DNA from: Gentiana macrophylla
Taxonomy: Eukaryota; Streptophyta; Magnoliopsida; Gentianales; Gentianaceae
DNA: 64,000 nt
Direction: 5' to 3'
NCBI GenBank assembly: GCA_026214975.1
Contig: CM047805.1
Coordinates: 114,137,845-114,201,844 of the forward strand
Positions 32,459 through 45,704 of the stretch are shown in pieces (position 1 is the first letter of the stretch; each line of letters starts with the position of its first letter). Made by a program: the position numbers and the translations under genes. The notes under the pieces were generated by a model. The model was not told the origin of the DNA. It did not search any database and saw nothing but the letters and a program-made list of their open reading frames with translations.

Positions 32459-33930
32459 ATACTCTTGAAATGCAAATCCAACTCTTTTGTAGACAGTTGA
32501 GACATGAGTCCCGTGCGGATGTTGATCATGCATGTGGCCATTGTTTGATGATGCGTGATGCACAAGAGGTGTATGATACTATTGAAAGAATCTCAAGAAC
32601 AATAGAATGTGGAAACCGGATCGAGCACTAGAAAAGTCGCTTTTGTAGGAGAAGCTACATCCCAATCGGAAGTGTTAGCACAATTGGCCTCTCACAGCAA
32701 GAAATTTGATGGCATGCAAGCTACCAAGAATTCAGAAAATTATGCACAAGGTGAATGCCCAATCGAGGAAATGAGGTATGATGATGATACACCCTTTGCA
32801 ATGGATGAGTCAAGGGAACCTACGAATGAAGAGGTTATTTTTATGCAATAACATCGGAATTTAAACAATGCTTACTCAAATTCCTTTGATGCCATAAGAA
32901 GAGATCACCCTCATTCTCGTTGGTCTGACAATGCAACCAAACAAAACCAACCACGTTTCCCTTTACAACAAAGAACTTCATACAATCCAAATCCCAAACT
33001 CAAATTTTCTAAGGAAATTCTTCCAATTATCCGCAACAACCACCAAATCACTCTTACCGACAACACACCACACAAATCATCCCAATCACTCAAAATACAA
33101 CTCAATCAAATGAAAATGTTGATAAGTGGGGAGCATTGATGGATAATCTTATGGGTGTTGTATCTACTCAAGCTAAGAACATGGAATCCATGATGACTTT
33201 TTTGAGTTCGGTTACTAAAGATCTTAGCACTTTGAAGACTACGATGAGTGGTCATGATACAAGAATGAAGACTATAGAAGCATCAATGCGGAATGTAGAT
33301 GAGCAAATGAGTAAAGAAGGAGAAAGGAAAAGTAGTAGACCACCCGATGGACTTCCTAGTAATACCGAGAGGAATCCAAGGGAGGTTAATGTTATTGTTA
33401 CTCGTAGTGGGAGAATTTGTGGAAGTAATGGTGTGGAAAATTCCGGAAATAACGAGGTAGGAGATGATTTGGATGACAAGTTTCGAAGAGGAAGAAGAGA
33501 TTGTTGATAATTTTTTGAGACGAGATAGATATATTGAAGTGGAAAGTGATGATGAAGAATGGGTAAAAGTGCCAAGAATATTGAAGAACCCAAGAGCTAG
33601 ATCTAAGGACTCTATTCAATGAACACGTGAGAGAAGATCATGTTGAAGAGAATGTGGTTCCTATCCAACAAGCTCAAGGGGACCCAATGCAAAAACCAAG
33701 AAAGGCAAAGCAAGATGACATCAATTGGCGACTACCCAATGCACAAACTTTCAAGGAAGCATCTCCATCTCAACCAAACGACAAAGGTAAGGGAGGTCTA
33801 AATTCTAATGCAACTTTATTTGATCTTGAATCACTCCCGTATCCCCCAAAAGAACAAATTAAGAAGTTGAAGATGGAAATGTTCGCTTTCTTGATACTTT
33901 TCGCCATTTTAATGTTAACATTCCCGTAAT
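32459..33930 (+). pseudogene. Athila-like gag, 3' part of A1
   Basis: Gag resumes after the insertion with LEMQIQLFCRQLRHESRADVD, the usual position for the conserved MQ...FY.GL phrase. Segments follow in shifting frames: AQLASHSKKFDGMQ, a second low-complexity part, a coiled-coil-like stretch (33136-33330) and basic EGERKSSRPPDGLPSN. The last part, to 33930, reads FAILMLTFPVIED in another frame and leads toward protease. I see no intact zinc knuckle. Confidence 0.65.
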
Positions 33931-34204
33931 TGAAGATTTTATTAACATGCCTACCTATGGGAAATTTCTTAAAGATATTCTTTCAAATAATAAGCGTTTA
34001 GAAGAGTATGAAAATATTTGTCTTAATGAGCAATGCTCCGTAGTTTTACAACACAAGCTCCCCTAAACTTAAGGATCCCGGTAGTTTCACCATTCCATGT
34101 GAGATCGGGGATTTTTGTTTAAGAGAGTTCTTTGTGATCTTGGTGCAGTATAAATCTCATGCGGATTATAAAAATCTTGGAATAGAGAACTCAAAAACAC
34201 GGAA

Positions 34205-36489
34205 ATGACTCTCCAATTAGCGGATAGATCGATTAAATATCCTAAAAGAGTCATTGAAGATGTCTTAGTTAAGGTAGATAAGTTTTACTTCCCGGTCGAC
34301 TTTATGGTGATGGAAATGGAAGAAGGGTATTCAACGCCCCTTATTCTTGGTCGTCCTTTCCTAGCCACGGGAAGAACTCTTATTGATGTTCAAAGAGGTG
34401 AGGTAATTTTGAGAGTTAATGAAGACAAGGTCACTTTTAATATCTTTAAGGCTATGAAACATCCATACAACTCACGAGAGTCGTGTTCTTTCATAGATGC
34501 TATATCTTCTATTTGCGTGGATCGTACTAACCCGCAGGCCTTTGAAGACAAACTTGAAGAATGTTTGGCTTTGTCAATTTATAGAGGAAAAGAGGATGAC
34601 AAAGAGATAAAAGAAGTAAATTTTCACTTAGATTCCGGTGGTCCTTTCAAGAGAAAACCATGGCACCGGTATTTGGAGTTAGATTTGAGTGGCCCGGTTC
34701 TAAAGCCTTTAGTGGAAGAACCACCAAAGAATTTGGAATTGAAACCTCTCCCCTCAAATCTTAAATATGCTTTTCTTGCAAATGATAAATTGTTTCCTAT
34801 TATTATTTCTTCGTCACTAACCGACTTGCAGGAAGATCAATTGTTAAGGATGCTTAGAAAACACAAAAAGGCATTTGGTTGGACTGTAGAAGACATTCAT
34901 GGAATCGCACTGTAAATTTGTGTACACAAGATCATCTTGAATGACAATGCCAAGCCGTGTGCACAACCACAACGCCGCCTCAATCCACATATGCAAGAAG
35001 TGGTGAAGAAGGAAGTTACCAGTTGCTTGAAATGGGCATAATTTTCCCTATTTCGGATAGTGAATGGATTAGTCCCACTCAAGTTGTACCAAATAAAGGC
35101 GGCTTCAAAGTCAAAGAAAATGAGAAACACGAATGGATTCCTACACAGGAAGTAACCGGGTATCGCATGTGTACTGACTTTCGAAAACTGAAAGAGCATA
35201 CAAGGAAGGATAACTACCCATTACCGTACATTGTCCAGATGTTAGAACGGTTGTGTGGACACAAATTCTATTGTTTTCTTGATGGGCATTCAGGATATTT
35301 ACAGATTTTCATTGCGGCCGGTGATCGAGAAAAGACAACATGTACTTGTCCTTATGGAACATTTACCTATAAAAGAATGTCTTTCGGTTTATGTAATGCT
35401 CCAGCCACATTTCAAAGTATGATGGCAATCTTTTCTGATATGGTTGAGAAATTTTTGAGAATATTCCTGGATGACTTTAGCATCTTTTGAGACTCTTTTG
35501 ATCAATGTCTGTCCCATTTGGAACGTGTTCTACAACGTTGTGGAGATACGAATTTGGTTCTAAACTGGGAGAAATGTCACTTAATGGTATCCGATGGCAT
35601 TGTTTTAGGCCACATAATTTCAGAAGAAGGTATTGAGGTCGACAGGGCAACGTTTGAAGTGATCAAGAAGCTGCCACCACCGGTGAACTTGAAAACTTTA
35701 CGTGGATTTCTTGGACATGCCGGATTTTATCATCGTTTTATTGCGGATTTTTCAAAAATTGCTAAACCTCTAAGCAATTTACTCGAGAAAGAAGTACCTT
35801 TCAACTTTGACAATAAGTGTATGAAAGCATTTGAGGCTTTGAAGAAGAGATTGGTAAGTGCACCCGTCTTAGTAGCCCCGGATTGGACTCTACCATTCGA
35901 GCTTATGTGTGATGCGAGTGATTTAGCAGTTGGGGCCGTGTTAGCCCAACGTCATGATAAAGTTTTAAAGGCAATCTACTATACATCTCACACCTTGAAT
36001 GCGGCACAAATCAATTATGCTACAACCGAGAAAGAGCTTTTAGCGGTTATCTTCGCTTTGGATAAATTTTGTTCATATCTCATCGGTTCTAAAGTTATTA
36101 TCCATACTGATCATGTAGCATTACGACATTTATTGAACAAGAAGGATGCAAATCCAATACTTCTAAGATGGATTTTACTTCTTCAAGAGTTTGATGTGGA
36201 GATCAAGGACAAGAAAGGTAGAGACAATGTAGTGGCGGATCATTTGAGTCGACTAGAGGTCGTTGAAGAGGAAGGAAAGAGGAAGGAAATAGGAGACTCA
36301 TTCTCGGATGAACAACTCATGGTGATTGATGCACCCCCATCCATGCAACTCATTGGAAGCAATCCTATGCAAAAGGAGAGCTCACCATGGTTTGGTAACA
36401 TTGTTAATTATTTCACACATGGTTATATTCCACCTTATTGGACATGGCAAAAGAAAAAAAAGTTTTTCCATGATTTGAAATTCTATTAA
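34205..36489 (+). pseudogene. Protease, reverse transcriptase and RNase H of A1
   Basis: The frame 34205-34915 ends the protease (LILGRPFLATGRTLIDVQRGEV) and enters the linker before RT. The frame from 34957 carries RT: GVVPNKGGF-like, YRMCTDFRKL, YGTFTYKRMSFGLCNAPATF, and the catalytic FLDDFSIF at about 35465. A single TGA at 35488 interrupts this frame, which then continues unbroken to 36489 through the thumb (FLGHAGFYHRFIADFSKIA). RNase H follows with its acidic residues in LMCDASD, TEKELLAV and IHTDHVALRHLL. The protease active site itself lies upstream in a broken frame. Confidence 0.88.
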
Positions 36490-36499
36490 TGGGAGAAAC

Positions 36500-37672
36500 C
36501 AGACCTTTTTGGGAGGTGTTCGGATGGCATCATTAGGAGATGCATTCCTAATAATGAAATTTCAAGTCTACTATCCTTTTGTCATGGGCGTGAAGTTGGA
36601 GGCCACCACGGTGGGTGGAAAACCACTTATAAAGTTTTACAATGTGGTTTTTATTGGCCAACGTTATATAGAGATGCACATCATTACGCGAGATCTTGTG
36701 AGTCATTCCAAAAATGGGGAAATGTATCTAAGAAACATGAAATGCCTCTCCACCCTATTTTGGAGTGTGAGTTTTTTGATGTATGGGGCATCGATTTTAT
36801 GTGCCCATTTCCCCCATCGTTTGGTAATAAGTTTATTTTGGTAATGGTCGATTACGTGTCTAAATGGGTTGAAACCCAAGCTCTTCCCACCAATGATGCC
36901 GGAGTAGTGATGAAGTTCCTTAAAAAGAACTTCACAAGATTTGGCACTCCTCGGGCCATCATTAGTGATAGAGGATCCTATTTTTGTAATCAACCATTCA
37001 CCAAATTACTTGAGAAGTATGGTGTGAAGCACAAGATCGGTACACCGTATCACCCGCACACTAGTGGTCAAGTGGAAGTGTCTAACCGGGAAGTGAAAAG
37101 GATCATTGAAAAAATGGTAGATGCTAACTGCAAAAATTGGTCGGTGAAACTTGATGATGCATTGTGGGCATATAAAACGGCCTTTAAAACACCCATTGGT
37201 TGCTCTCCCTACAAGTTAGTCTTTGGGAAATCTTGTCATCTTCCGGTTGAGTTAGAGCACCGAGCATTTTGGGCCATCAAGTTTCTTAACTTTGATCCCA
37301 AGGCCATTGGTGACCATAGATTGCTCCAACTCACGGATTGAGGAGTTTCGCTTTATGCTTATGAAAATGCCCGTATCTATAAGGAACGCACGAAGTCATT
37401 TCATGATAAAAAGATATTTCATATTGAGTTCCATGTAGGTGACATGGTGCTTTTGTACAATTCACGTCTGAAGTTGTTTCCAGGAAAATTGAAATCTAGG
37501 TGGACAGGCCATTTAGAGTAACCACTGTTCATGCATCCGGAGCAGTGGAACTCACTGATGGCAAGTCAACATTCTTAGCTAATGGACACCGAGTAATGCT
37601 ATTCGTTGAGGAGGAAGGAATCCCTCAAACCGATGAGGTGATGTTCCTCACCGACCCCCCATCCAAATGATA
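36500..37672 (+). pseudogene. Integrase of A1
   Basis: After a frame change, the zinc-domain part is fragmentary (36540-36740). The core is clear in 36742-37341: first Asp in [12 protein letters not shown], second in [11 protein letters not shown], Glu in [13 protein letters not shown]. The C-terminal part continues past a stop at 37341 as [41 protein letters not shown] and VELTDG, ending near 37670. No chromodomain is present, as expected for Athila. Confidence 0.87.
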
Positions 37673-38166
37673 GCATGACATAGTCTAGCTATAGACTATA
37701 AATTTAGCAACCCCGGGTACTATCATTCTTTTTTACCTCTTATGCATCACGTTTGGTAGGTTTGTTTGCTTATATGATACTTGCTTAAGTGGTATTAGTT
37801 GGTAGTTTTCCCCACGATTAATCTGTATAAACCCATTATCTCTATCGTACAATCTCGTCGAGCCCACGACGTTAACTAAAAGCGCTACCGGGAGGCAACC
37901 CGTAAAAATCTTTTCTTGTATGTTAAGCTTGTTGTTTGGAAAATGGTAGGAGTATAGTAAGAATTTGGTTTTACTCTCTGTATGTGAATAGTTACCAAGT
38001 ACCATGTTCAGTACTGAGTAGTCTCGCGCCACACCATATTTATCACGGTGCACGCCAGTATTAAGAATGTAAGAATAAAACAAGTTTAATTTACGGTCTC
38101 ACGCCAAATAATTGCTCACGCCAGATGTATCTCGGCGTCGCCCGTGATGTCGATTTCAAAATATGA
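37673..38166 (+). other. Non-coding spacer after A1 integrase
   Basis: It contains GCGCTACCGGGAGGCAACCC near 37882, a phrase commonly seen between integrase and the 3' ORF of Athila elements. A CG-rich cluster follows at about 38020-38150 with repeated ACGCCA and CGGCGTCGCCCGTGA-like words. No gene is visible. Confidence 0.5.
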
Positions 38167-38842
38167 ATGATCTTTTTCCTCTCTCTCCTCCATTACCCCT
38201 TGTTTTTCGATCATAACCCTCTTCCCATTTACATTCTGAAACCAACCCCCCTCGACCAAAACCACCCTTCTCCTCCTCTCTATCTCAGCCATCTCTCCTC
38301 CCCAATCCTTCTCCTCATTGCTGTACGGGTTCAAGGTCGAGTCACTTTCGGTAACACGACTAGAGAAATTCGAGCCCTTAAGAATTTTCTGAGCCACAAC
38401 GTCTTCCCCACTCGTCATATATCCAGTTTCACCTTTGAGGAGTCTTGTCTCCCTTCGGCCATTTTGCAGGGTATTCCAGTTGATGTAGGCGTGTATTATC
38501 CATGCCAAAGCCTTAGATTTTTCCGAGCAAAGGGGAAATATAGTAATATGCCTTTTTCCAGTCTCATCTCTGCCCTCTGCACCCTCCATCAAGTCACACC
38601 CTTGCCTAGTGATAAGCTGGTGCCCTTCATCTTCTGTTCTGATTGGACCGAACCTTCATAAGACCCCTCATCACCAGTCACAAACCCCTCATGTTACTCA
38701 GTTCTCGTCAGCAAGTATCCCACCTCAATCTGCACCACATTCTAGCCAATTTACCTCGAATTCTAGACCCTCCACCCAAGACCCTGCTTTGAATGCCCGC
38801 CTTGACTTTCAGGACTATGAGTTAGCCTACCTGCATGGTAGC

Positions 38843-41800
38843 TGTTAAGGGTCAATTTGTAGTGTTTTATAAGGATATATTTTATATCAATATTCCCCAT
38901 ATATGGATGTTTTTCGTAGAATTCGAGCTTATAATCGATTAATTGAGCAAATGACGCTTTGAATAGTTAAAATGCAAAATCGAGTAAATATCGTGGTTTT
39001 ATTATCTATTTTGTATGGTTTTACGCTTTTGCTCGGTTTTGTCATCTTTTAGGTGCACAAATGTGGAATGGAAGAGGTCTAAATGATGTTTGATTGAAGA
39101 TTAAAGTGGAAAGAAAGAGATACAAGAGGATGAAGATGAAATAAAGCTTGGGAAAATCCCAAAACGACTCGTAATACGATGGGCTAATCAAAATGCGTTT
39201 TTCAAGAAGAAGAGTCCTTAATGAAAGTTGTAGAGTTTTCCGAGAGCTTTTTTATGACATTCGGATCATAATTTTTGAGGTCTACAACTCAAGATATGGA
39301 TTTTAGAAGTTTTATTCCAATAAATATCTAATCGAACGGACGTCCGTAAGGTCAACAGAATAACGGCCGACATACATAATTATTTCAACCGCCTCTCAAC
39401 TCTATTTAAAACAAAGAGCAGAGCCCCAACCCTAATGGATACATTATTCCAAATTACCAAATATATCACAAAGAGTTAAATGCGCCTACGAGGAGTTCTA
39501 GGCGGTCACCCGAGCCTTGTGCTCGGGTGATCCGGGTTAGATTAGGATGTCGTTTTTCTTCCGTTTTCGATTCATGGATTCAATCATTTACCAAACTACG
39601 TGAGTTTATTTATTTAATTTATTCAGTCTTTATTCGTTTTTTATGATCTTTAATTGATTTTGTATCTTTCTTTGATTATGATGCTATGTGTGAACTTTAT
39701 CGAGAGATTGGTTTGCGATTGATATGTTTACAACATACGGAAGTTGCGTAGACTAGATCACCATAGAAAGATAGGATCTTTAATCATTAATTCTGTGACA
39801 AATTAATTGGTTAATTATCTAGGTTGTTAGATTCTAAAATACGAGAGTTAACCTGAATTTACACCGAGTTTTGTTTGGTAAATCGATCTCAACATTCGGA
39901 AGATGAGAGATTGATAAATTGGACTAAGGAATTAGGGATCCATAGCTTGAGATTAAATTCACTAAGGAATTAGGGATTTGTATCTCGTGTAAAGGTGAAA
40001 CCACAATTTGAATTAAAATCATGAGATGAACTAGGATTGAAATCACTTGGTTTGTGCAATCGCTTTGATCCCATGTATCTTTAGTTTAGTTTAGGTTGTG
40101 TTATTTTATTTCGTAGGTTAGATTTATTTTAATTGCTCTTTCGTTTATTTTATTTGTTCTTTCGTTTATTCGTTTTTCCTAAGTAACAATTGAAAGGAAT
40201 TAGTGAAATTAGATTCAACATCCCTTTTCCCTGAGGATCGATACCCGTACTTATCCAACTTTACTATGCTATCAATTACCCGGTATTCGGCCGGTTAGGA
40301 GTTAGTTTTGCATGGTAGTTAGGGTTTATAAATTTTCTTTTGTTTATTGATGCAAAATCCTCCGAACAAAAGTGGCGCCGTTGCCGGGTAATAGGTGTCA
40401 TGTTGAATCTGATCTTGTTATTTCTCGATTTTGTTACGTTTATTTTTCGTTTTAATAAAAGTAGCGTTTACCAAATCGAGAGTTTTTATTTTGCCGTGTT
40501 TCGATGACCATAAGGTTAAGAATGTGCAAAAGTTTTTTACTCGATTTGTTTAAACGTGAAGTATGTGTTTATGTGTTTTCCGATCTAACCTCTTTGTGCT
40601 TTAATTGAAAGTGGCTGCTGTGATCTGTGTTAATATGTGTTTTAAGTTTTTAGGGTTTGTCTGCGTTTTCCTGCTCTCTGCTGTGTATTCGTTGTATGGA
40701 CGAGCGTTCAAGTTAGTGAACGCCCGTCCGCTTCTTTAAACTGCCGCAGTAAACGAGCGCTTGAAAGTATTGACGCCGTCCGTTCAAATATTTTCGACTG
40801 CTTGCGTTTAAAGGACCAGCACGGCGTCTATGCTTTCGAACGTCCGTCCGGTTGGTTTTCAAGTCAAACGAGCGTTTGTTTTGTTTGACGCTTCGTCCAA
40901 AGTCAGATTTTGAGGTGAACGCCCGTCACAGTCTTTGACGCCGCCGTAGTCCAGGTTTTTCTTGATCTCATTCCTAATGCTTTTATTTAGTATGGATTGC
41001 TTACATTCGAGCATCTGTGGCCTATTTATTTTTACATAGATGTCCTCGAATATGAATGTTATACCTTTCCATTTATGAATTCATGCTAAGTAAATGATCT
41101 TATTCCTTATACATGATTCATCTATGCAAGTTATAGTTACCGCGGTTCTCGTATGCTATAACCGGTCTTCGTGTTAATTAGTAGCTAATGTCGGTTTCGT
41201 ATGCTACATACCGCTGTGATGAATCTTGTGAGCTTTGAGACTTATGTGCTTCCTTGTTATTTTTATAACTCATTTGGGTAGTAATCATGCGGTTTTCCGT
41301 TGCTACGATGGAAACCTTATGAGTTATATCGCTTTAGTATAGCTAATCGTTGTTTTCCATAATGCTATCACCTTTGACGAGTCTTAAAGCGCGTCTCACA
41401 CCGCATGTAATGAACGATCTTCGTCGCTTATCGTAACTTTGTCATTATTTGGTAGACGTTTATTTTATACATGTCGTGTTGCTAATGAGTGGGCTAGTTT
41501 TCTTTATTTTATTTTCTTTTATTTTTGCATATCACTTAGATGCATATCATTTAGTTGCATATCATCTAGTTGCATTGTTTTTCTATTCTCTTTTATTTTT
41601 CTTGAGCGTAGTTAACTGTCGGTTTCCGTAATACTACCTCGTTTTTATTTTAGTTTCTGCATAGGCCGTAGTCACTGTAGAGTTGTCAGGGGTCAACTTG
41701 CTCAGCCTGAGCCTGTCAGAATTTATTTTTTTATTTTATTTTTAGGATTGCATATCATGTAGGCTGCATTGTAGTATATTTTCATGTAGTTGCACCTAGC

Positions 41801-44591
41801 CTACTGTTGTGTAATGTTCCATGTATATGTATTCCATCTTTATATGAGCTTAAATTTGAAATATCTCTATATCCCCTTTTCCATGTGCTTTATATATGTA
41901 ATCTTTTCTTTTTCCCCGTAGACTCTTTTTGCTCTGATCAAGTCTGCAGGATATTTTTGATAGCTATTGTGCACTTTCACGATGAATTCAGTTTACATGT
42001 GATGCTCCACAGTCTACTGAGCTATGCAGCAATTTTGGTTTTTACCGATTTTTCCGGAATTGCCAGCATCCAATCAGCTAAGTTCTCTAATTTTTATTTC
42101 TGCACAACTTGAGGACAAGTTGCAATCTAAGTGTGGGGGAGAGGATGGTTTATATGTATCTATGAGTCGTTTGCTCAATTTCTATTATATTTCTATGAAA
42201 AGTGCTTAATTTTAAAATTTTTGTTTTGTCCCGAGTGAGCATTGCATGTCTTTGTTCGATGTTTATAATCATTGATGCGTTATTTTGCATATTTAGTAAT
42301 TTTAGATGTCTCACCCGACACTACTTTTTCACATGCCATAGTAAATGATGAGCTACATTTTTAAAGCTATGCCCATTTGATTAGAAATTTTTGATGATTA
42401 TCGCATGATTCTTTGCTTCCATACGAATTTTGGAAATTTTAATAGTTTGTGTTTAGAGTTAAAGTATGACATACTGTGAATATCTGAAGGTTTGAATGTG
42501 ATAAGTGAAACGTAACTATAGTGCTTTTAAAAAGTAGTGAATAAATGAAGTTGTTTTAAATAGTTAATTGTGTGTGTCGGAAGCTGGTTTATGATTTGGG
42601 TGAGGTAGGGTGTACCACGTATGTCCTATTCCACCATGATGACCAAAAGCTCACGACAGTCAGGAAAAGCTGCGTATGATTTGAGTAAGGTAGGGTGTTA
42701 TCTCGAAATGTCCTATTCTACTATGACGGGCAATAGCTCATTCTGATGTGTGTTAAATGTGGAAATAGTTAAATCAACTTGCATAAGAAGTGGTATGATT
42801 TAAATGAAAGACTTAGTTATCGTATACCTTATCCCAAAAGATAAACCGAAAGATATGTTGTAGGGATTATCCTCTAAGTATGTCGGAAATGTTTTGAATA
42901 CTCCCTATTATTATTTTTCGGGGTTTGTATGTTTTGAGAGGTGCATGTTATAATCGTTTCTATATTTCTAATTTCAATGGGATGTTGGCTAGTTTTGCTT
43001 GAATCAATTTCAAGTGTGGAGTTAGTGGACGTTTATTATGGCTATGCACACACTACACGGGTGAACTTCTAAGTTATTGAATATACTTCATATTTGTATG
43101 GATGTTTATTTGTCTCGAGCTTGACTTTGTTTTGTTTTGCTCGGGACGAGCAAACGATAAGTGTGGGGGAGTTGTTAAGGGTCAATTCGTAGTGTTTTAT
43201 AAGGATATATTTTATATCAATATTCCCCATATATGGATGTTTTTCGTAGAATTCGAGCTTATAATCGATTAATTGAGCAAATGACGTTTTGAATAGTTAA
43301 AATGCAAAATCGAGTAAATATCGTGGTTTTATTATCTATTTTGTATGGTTTTACGTTTTGCTCGGTTTTGTCATCTTTTAGGTGCACAAATGTGGAATGG
43401 AAGAGGTCTAAATGATGTTTGATTGAAGATTAAAGTGGAAAGAAAGAGATACAAGAGGATGAAGATGAAATAAAGCTTGGGAAAATCCCGAAAACGACTC
43501 GTAATACGACGGGCTAATCAAAATGGTGTTTTCTGAAGAAGAGTCCTTAATGAAAGTTGTAGAGTTTTCCGGGAGCTTTTTTATGACATTCGGATCATAA
43601 TTTTTGGAGGTCTAAAACTCAAGATATGGATTTTAGAAGTTTTATTCCAATAAATATCTAATCGAACGGACGTCCAGAAGGTCACTGTAGCAGCCGACAT
43701 ACATAATTATTTCAGCCGCCTCTCAACTCTATTTAAACAAAGAAGCAAATTTAACCCTAATGGATACATTATTCCAAATTACCAAATATATCACAAGAGT
43801 TAGCCGCGCCTACGAGGAGTTCAGAGGCGGTCACCCGAGCCTTGTGCTCGGGTGATCCGGTTAGATTAGGATGTCGCTTTTCCTTCCGCTTTCGATTCAT
43901 GGATTCAATCATGTACCAAACTACGTGAGTTTATTTATTTAATTTATTCAGTCCTTATTCGTTTTTTATGATCTTTAATTGATTTTGTATCTTTCTTTGA
44001 TTATGATGCTATGTGTGAACTTTATCGAGACATTGGTTTGCGATTGATATGTTTACAACATACGGAAGTTGCGTAGACTAGATCACCATAGAAAGATATG
44101 ATCTTTAATTATTAATTATGTGACAAATTAATTGGTTAATTATCTAGGTTGTTAGATTCTAAAATACGAGAGTTAACCTGAATCTACACCGAGTTTTGTT
44201 TGGTAAATCACTCTCAACATTCGGAAGATGAGAGATTGATAAATTGGACTCACTAAGGAATTAGGGATCCATAGCTTGAGATTAAATTCACTAAAGAATT
44301 AGGGATTTGTATCTCGTGTAAAGGTGAAACCACAATTTGAATTAAAATCATGAGATGAACTAGGATTGAAATCACTTGGTTTGTGCACTGTTTGATCCCA
44401 TGTATCTTTAGTTTAGTTTAGGTTGTGTTATTTTATTTCGTAGGTTAGATTTATTTTAATTGCTCTTTCGTTTATTTTATTTGTTCTTTCGTTTATTCGT
44501 TTTTCCTAAGTAACAATTGAAAGGAATTAGTGAAATTAGATTCAACATCCCTTTTCCCTGAGGATCGATACCCGTACTTATCCAACTTTAC
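38843..44591 (+). mobile_element. Non-autonomous LTR element (LARD-like) nested in A1
   Basis: LTRs at 38843-40368 and 43173-44591 begin TGTTAAGGGTCAATT and are nearly identical, so the insertion is young. A PBS TGGCGCCGTTGCCGGG follows at 40373, and a polypurine tract AAGTGTGGGGGAG precedes the second LTR at 43159. The internal 2.8 kb has no gag or pol. The 3' LTR lacks the last ~100 bp present in the 5' LTR. Flanks gtagc and gtatc match at 4 of 5 positions, a weak target duplication. Signals resemble Athila/Tat elements, which presumably supplied its proteins. Confidence 0.82.
40374..43158 (+). other. Internal region of the LARD-like element, no coding
   Basis: A CG-rich cluster at about 40697-40955 contains GGACGAGCGTTC, GAACGCCCGTCC and relatives. 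Further on is T-rich sequence and a second polypurine-like run CTAAGTGTGGGGGAGAGG at 42127. Two stretches near 42590-42660 and 42670-42740 repeat words such as GGTAGGGTGT and TGTCCTATTC. ORFs present are short and T-rich and look random. Confidence 0.55.
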
Positions 44592-45049
44592 GGGTATCGT
44601 GCTTTTCTAGCAAACCTCAACCCCCTCTTTGCCACTACGATAACCAACAACCAAGCTGCTCTGAGATTACTTATACCTTACCTGAATGGCTCCCTACCAT
44701 TCCCATCTTTACCCCTCACCAGCCTTATCCGTGTCCCTCATCTTTTCAGACCAGTGGTGGTGTTTCTGGGTTGTTTTTCACAGGTACTGGTTCAAGGACT
44801 TTCTCTGCGGCTGAGATGAGCTTACCCTTTCCGGTGGAGTCCATCAGCACAGGTCTGACTACTTTGGGTTTGGAGAGTTCGGTCATGATGACGACTGTTG
44901 GTGCTAGTTCAGGCCCTCCTGCTGCTCCTTATACTTCTTCTGAGCCGATCGAGATGCTCAGTAATCCTTATGCGGCTGATTTCCCCGGAGCAGGTCTGCT
45001 GAGTCCGATGAGTTTCGCTCCGGCTAGCACCATGGATCTTCCGAGCTAG

Positions 45050-45704
45050 GCAATTGGGGGTACCTCTCGTGCTGATGACGTGGATAAAGACGATACTTAA
45101 GTTTTATCATTATCTTTTTAAGTTCAAACTTTTGAATTATTTGTTGGTTGACTATTTTGCTAGTTTTATTCCAGTTATAATTTACTATTTGACTCAAGCT
45201 TGCTTCTTTTTGTAACTTTGTCAGTTACTTTGCTATTTTAGGGGTCAGAATGAATTCAAATTGCGTCTCTGTTCTTCTTTTTCTGTTGATTTGATTTATC
45301 TTTTAGCCTCTTTTGTTTAGCCTGCATGTCTTTTTTAGATTCGGGTACTGTGTTCACGGTGTGAACCATGCTCACCACGGCCCATGACGGATTATTTTTG
45401 CATTTATTTCCCATGCTTTAGTCATGGCCTGCGCCGTGACATAATTCAGCGTGCGCCGAGGGACCCACATCCCTTTTGACAGACCCTGTCAAATCAACCA
45501 TACTCAGTGCCAGCTTTATGTAAATCGGCGTTCGCCCTGATATATTTCGGCATGCGCCGTACATTACTACTGCTCAACAGAGTTGTTTTGCAGCTTGTGC
45601 CACCTTTCTTTCCCTTTTTCCTATATAACTCCCCATCGTAATTCTTCTATCTTCCCTCCAAAAATTTCACTTACCTTAATTTTTCCATATTCATACTTTT
45701 CATC
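45050..45704 (+). other. Spacer between the two ORF2-like copies
   Basis: Non-coding. At about 45345-45570 lies another CG-rich cluster: words such as TTCACGGTGTGAACC, GCGTGCGCCGAGG and TTTCGGCATGCGCCGTA. It immediately precedes the second ORF2-like gene, just as the cluster at 38020-38150 precedes the first. Confidence 0.5.

Larger units (their letters stand above)
38167..45049 (+). pseudogene. ORF2-like gene of A1, first copy, split by an insertion
   Basis: The frame 38167-38661 includes LKNFLSHNVFPTRHISSFTF and KYSNMPFSSLISALC. This fits the region of Athila-group 3' ORFs that reads like F..ARL.P..H.S......LL, followed by SLITALC. The gene continues in another frame to 38842, is interrupted by the element 38843-44591, and resumes at 44592-45049 with a Ser/Pro/Thr-rich tail ending MDLPS. 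Its biochemical role is unknown; Athila 3' ORFs are sometimes called env-like from their position, and I see no convincing signal peptide or membrane anchor to support that. Confidence 0.55.
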
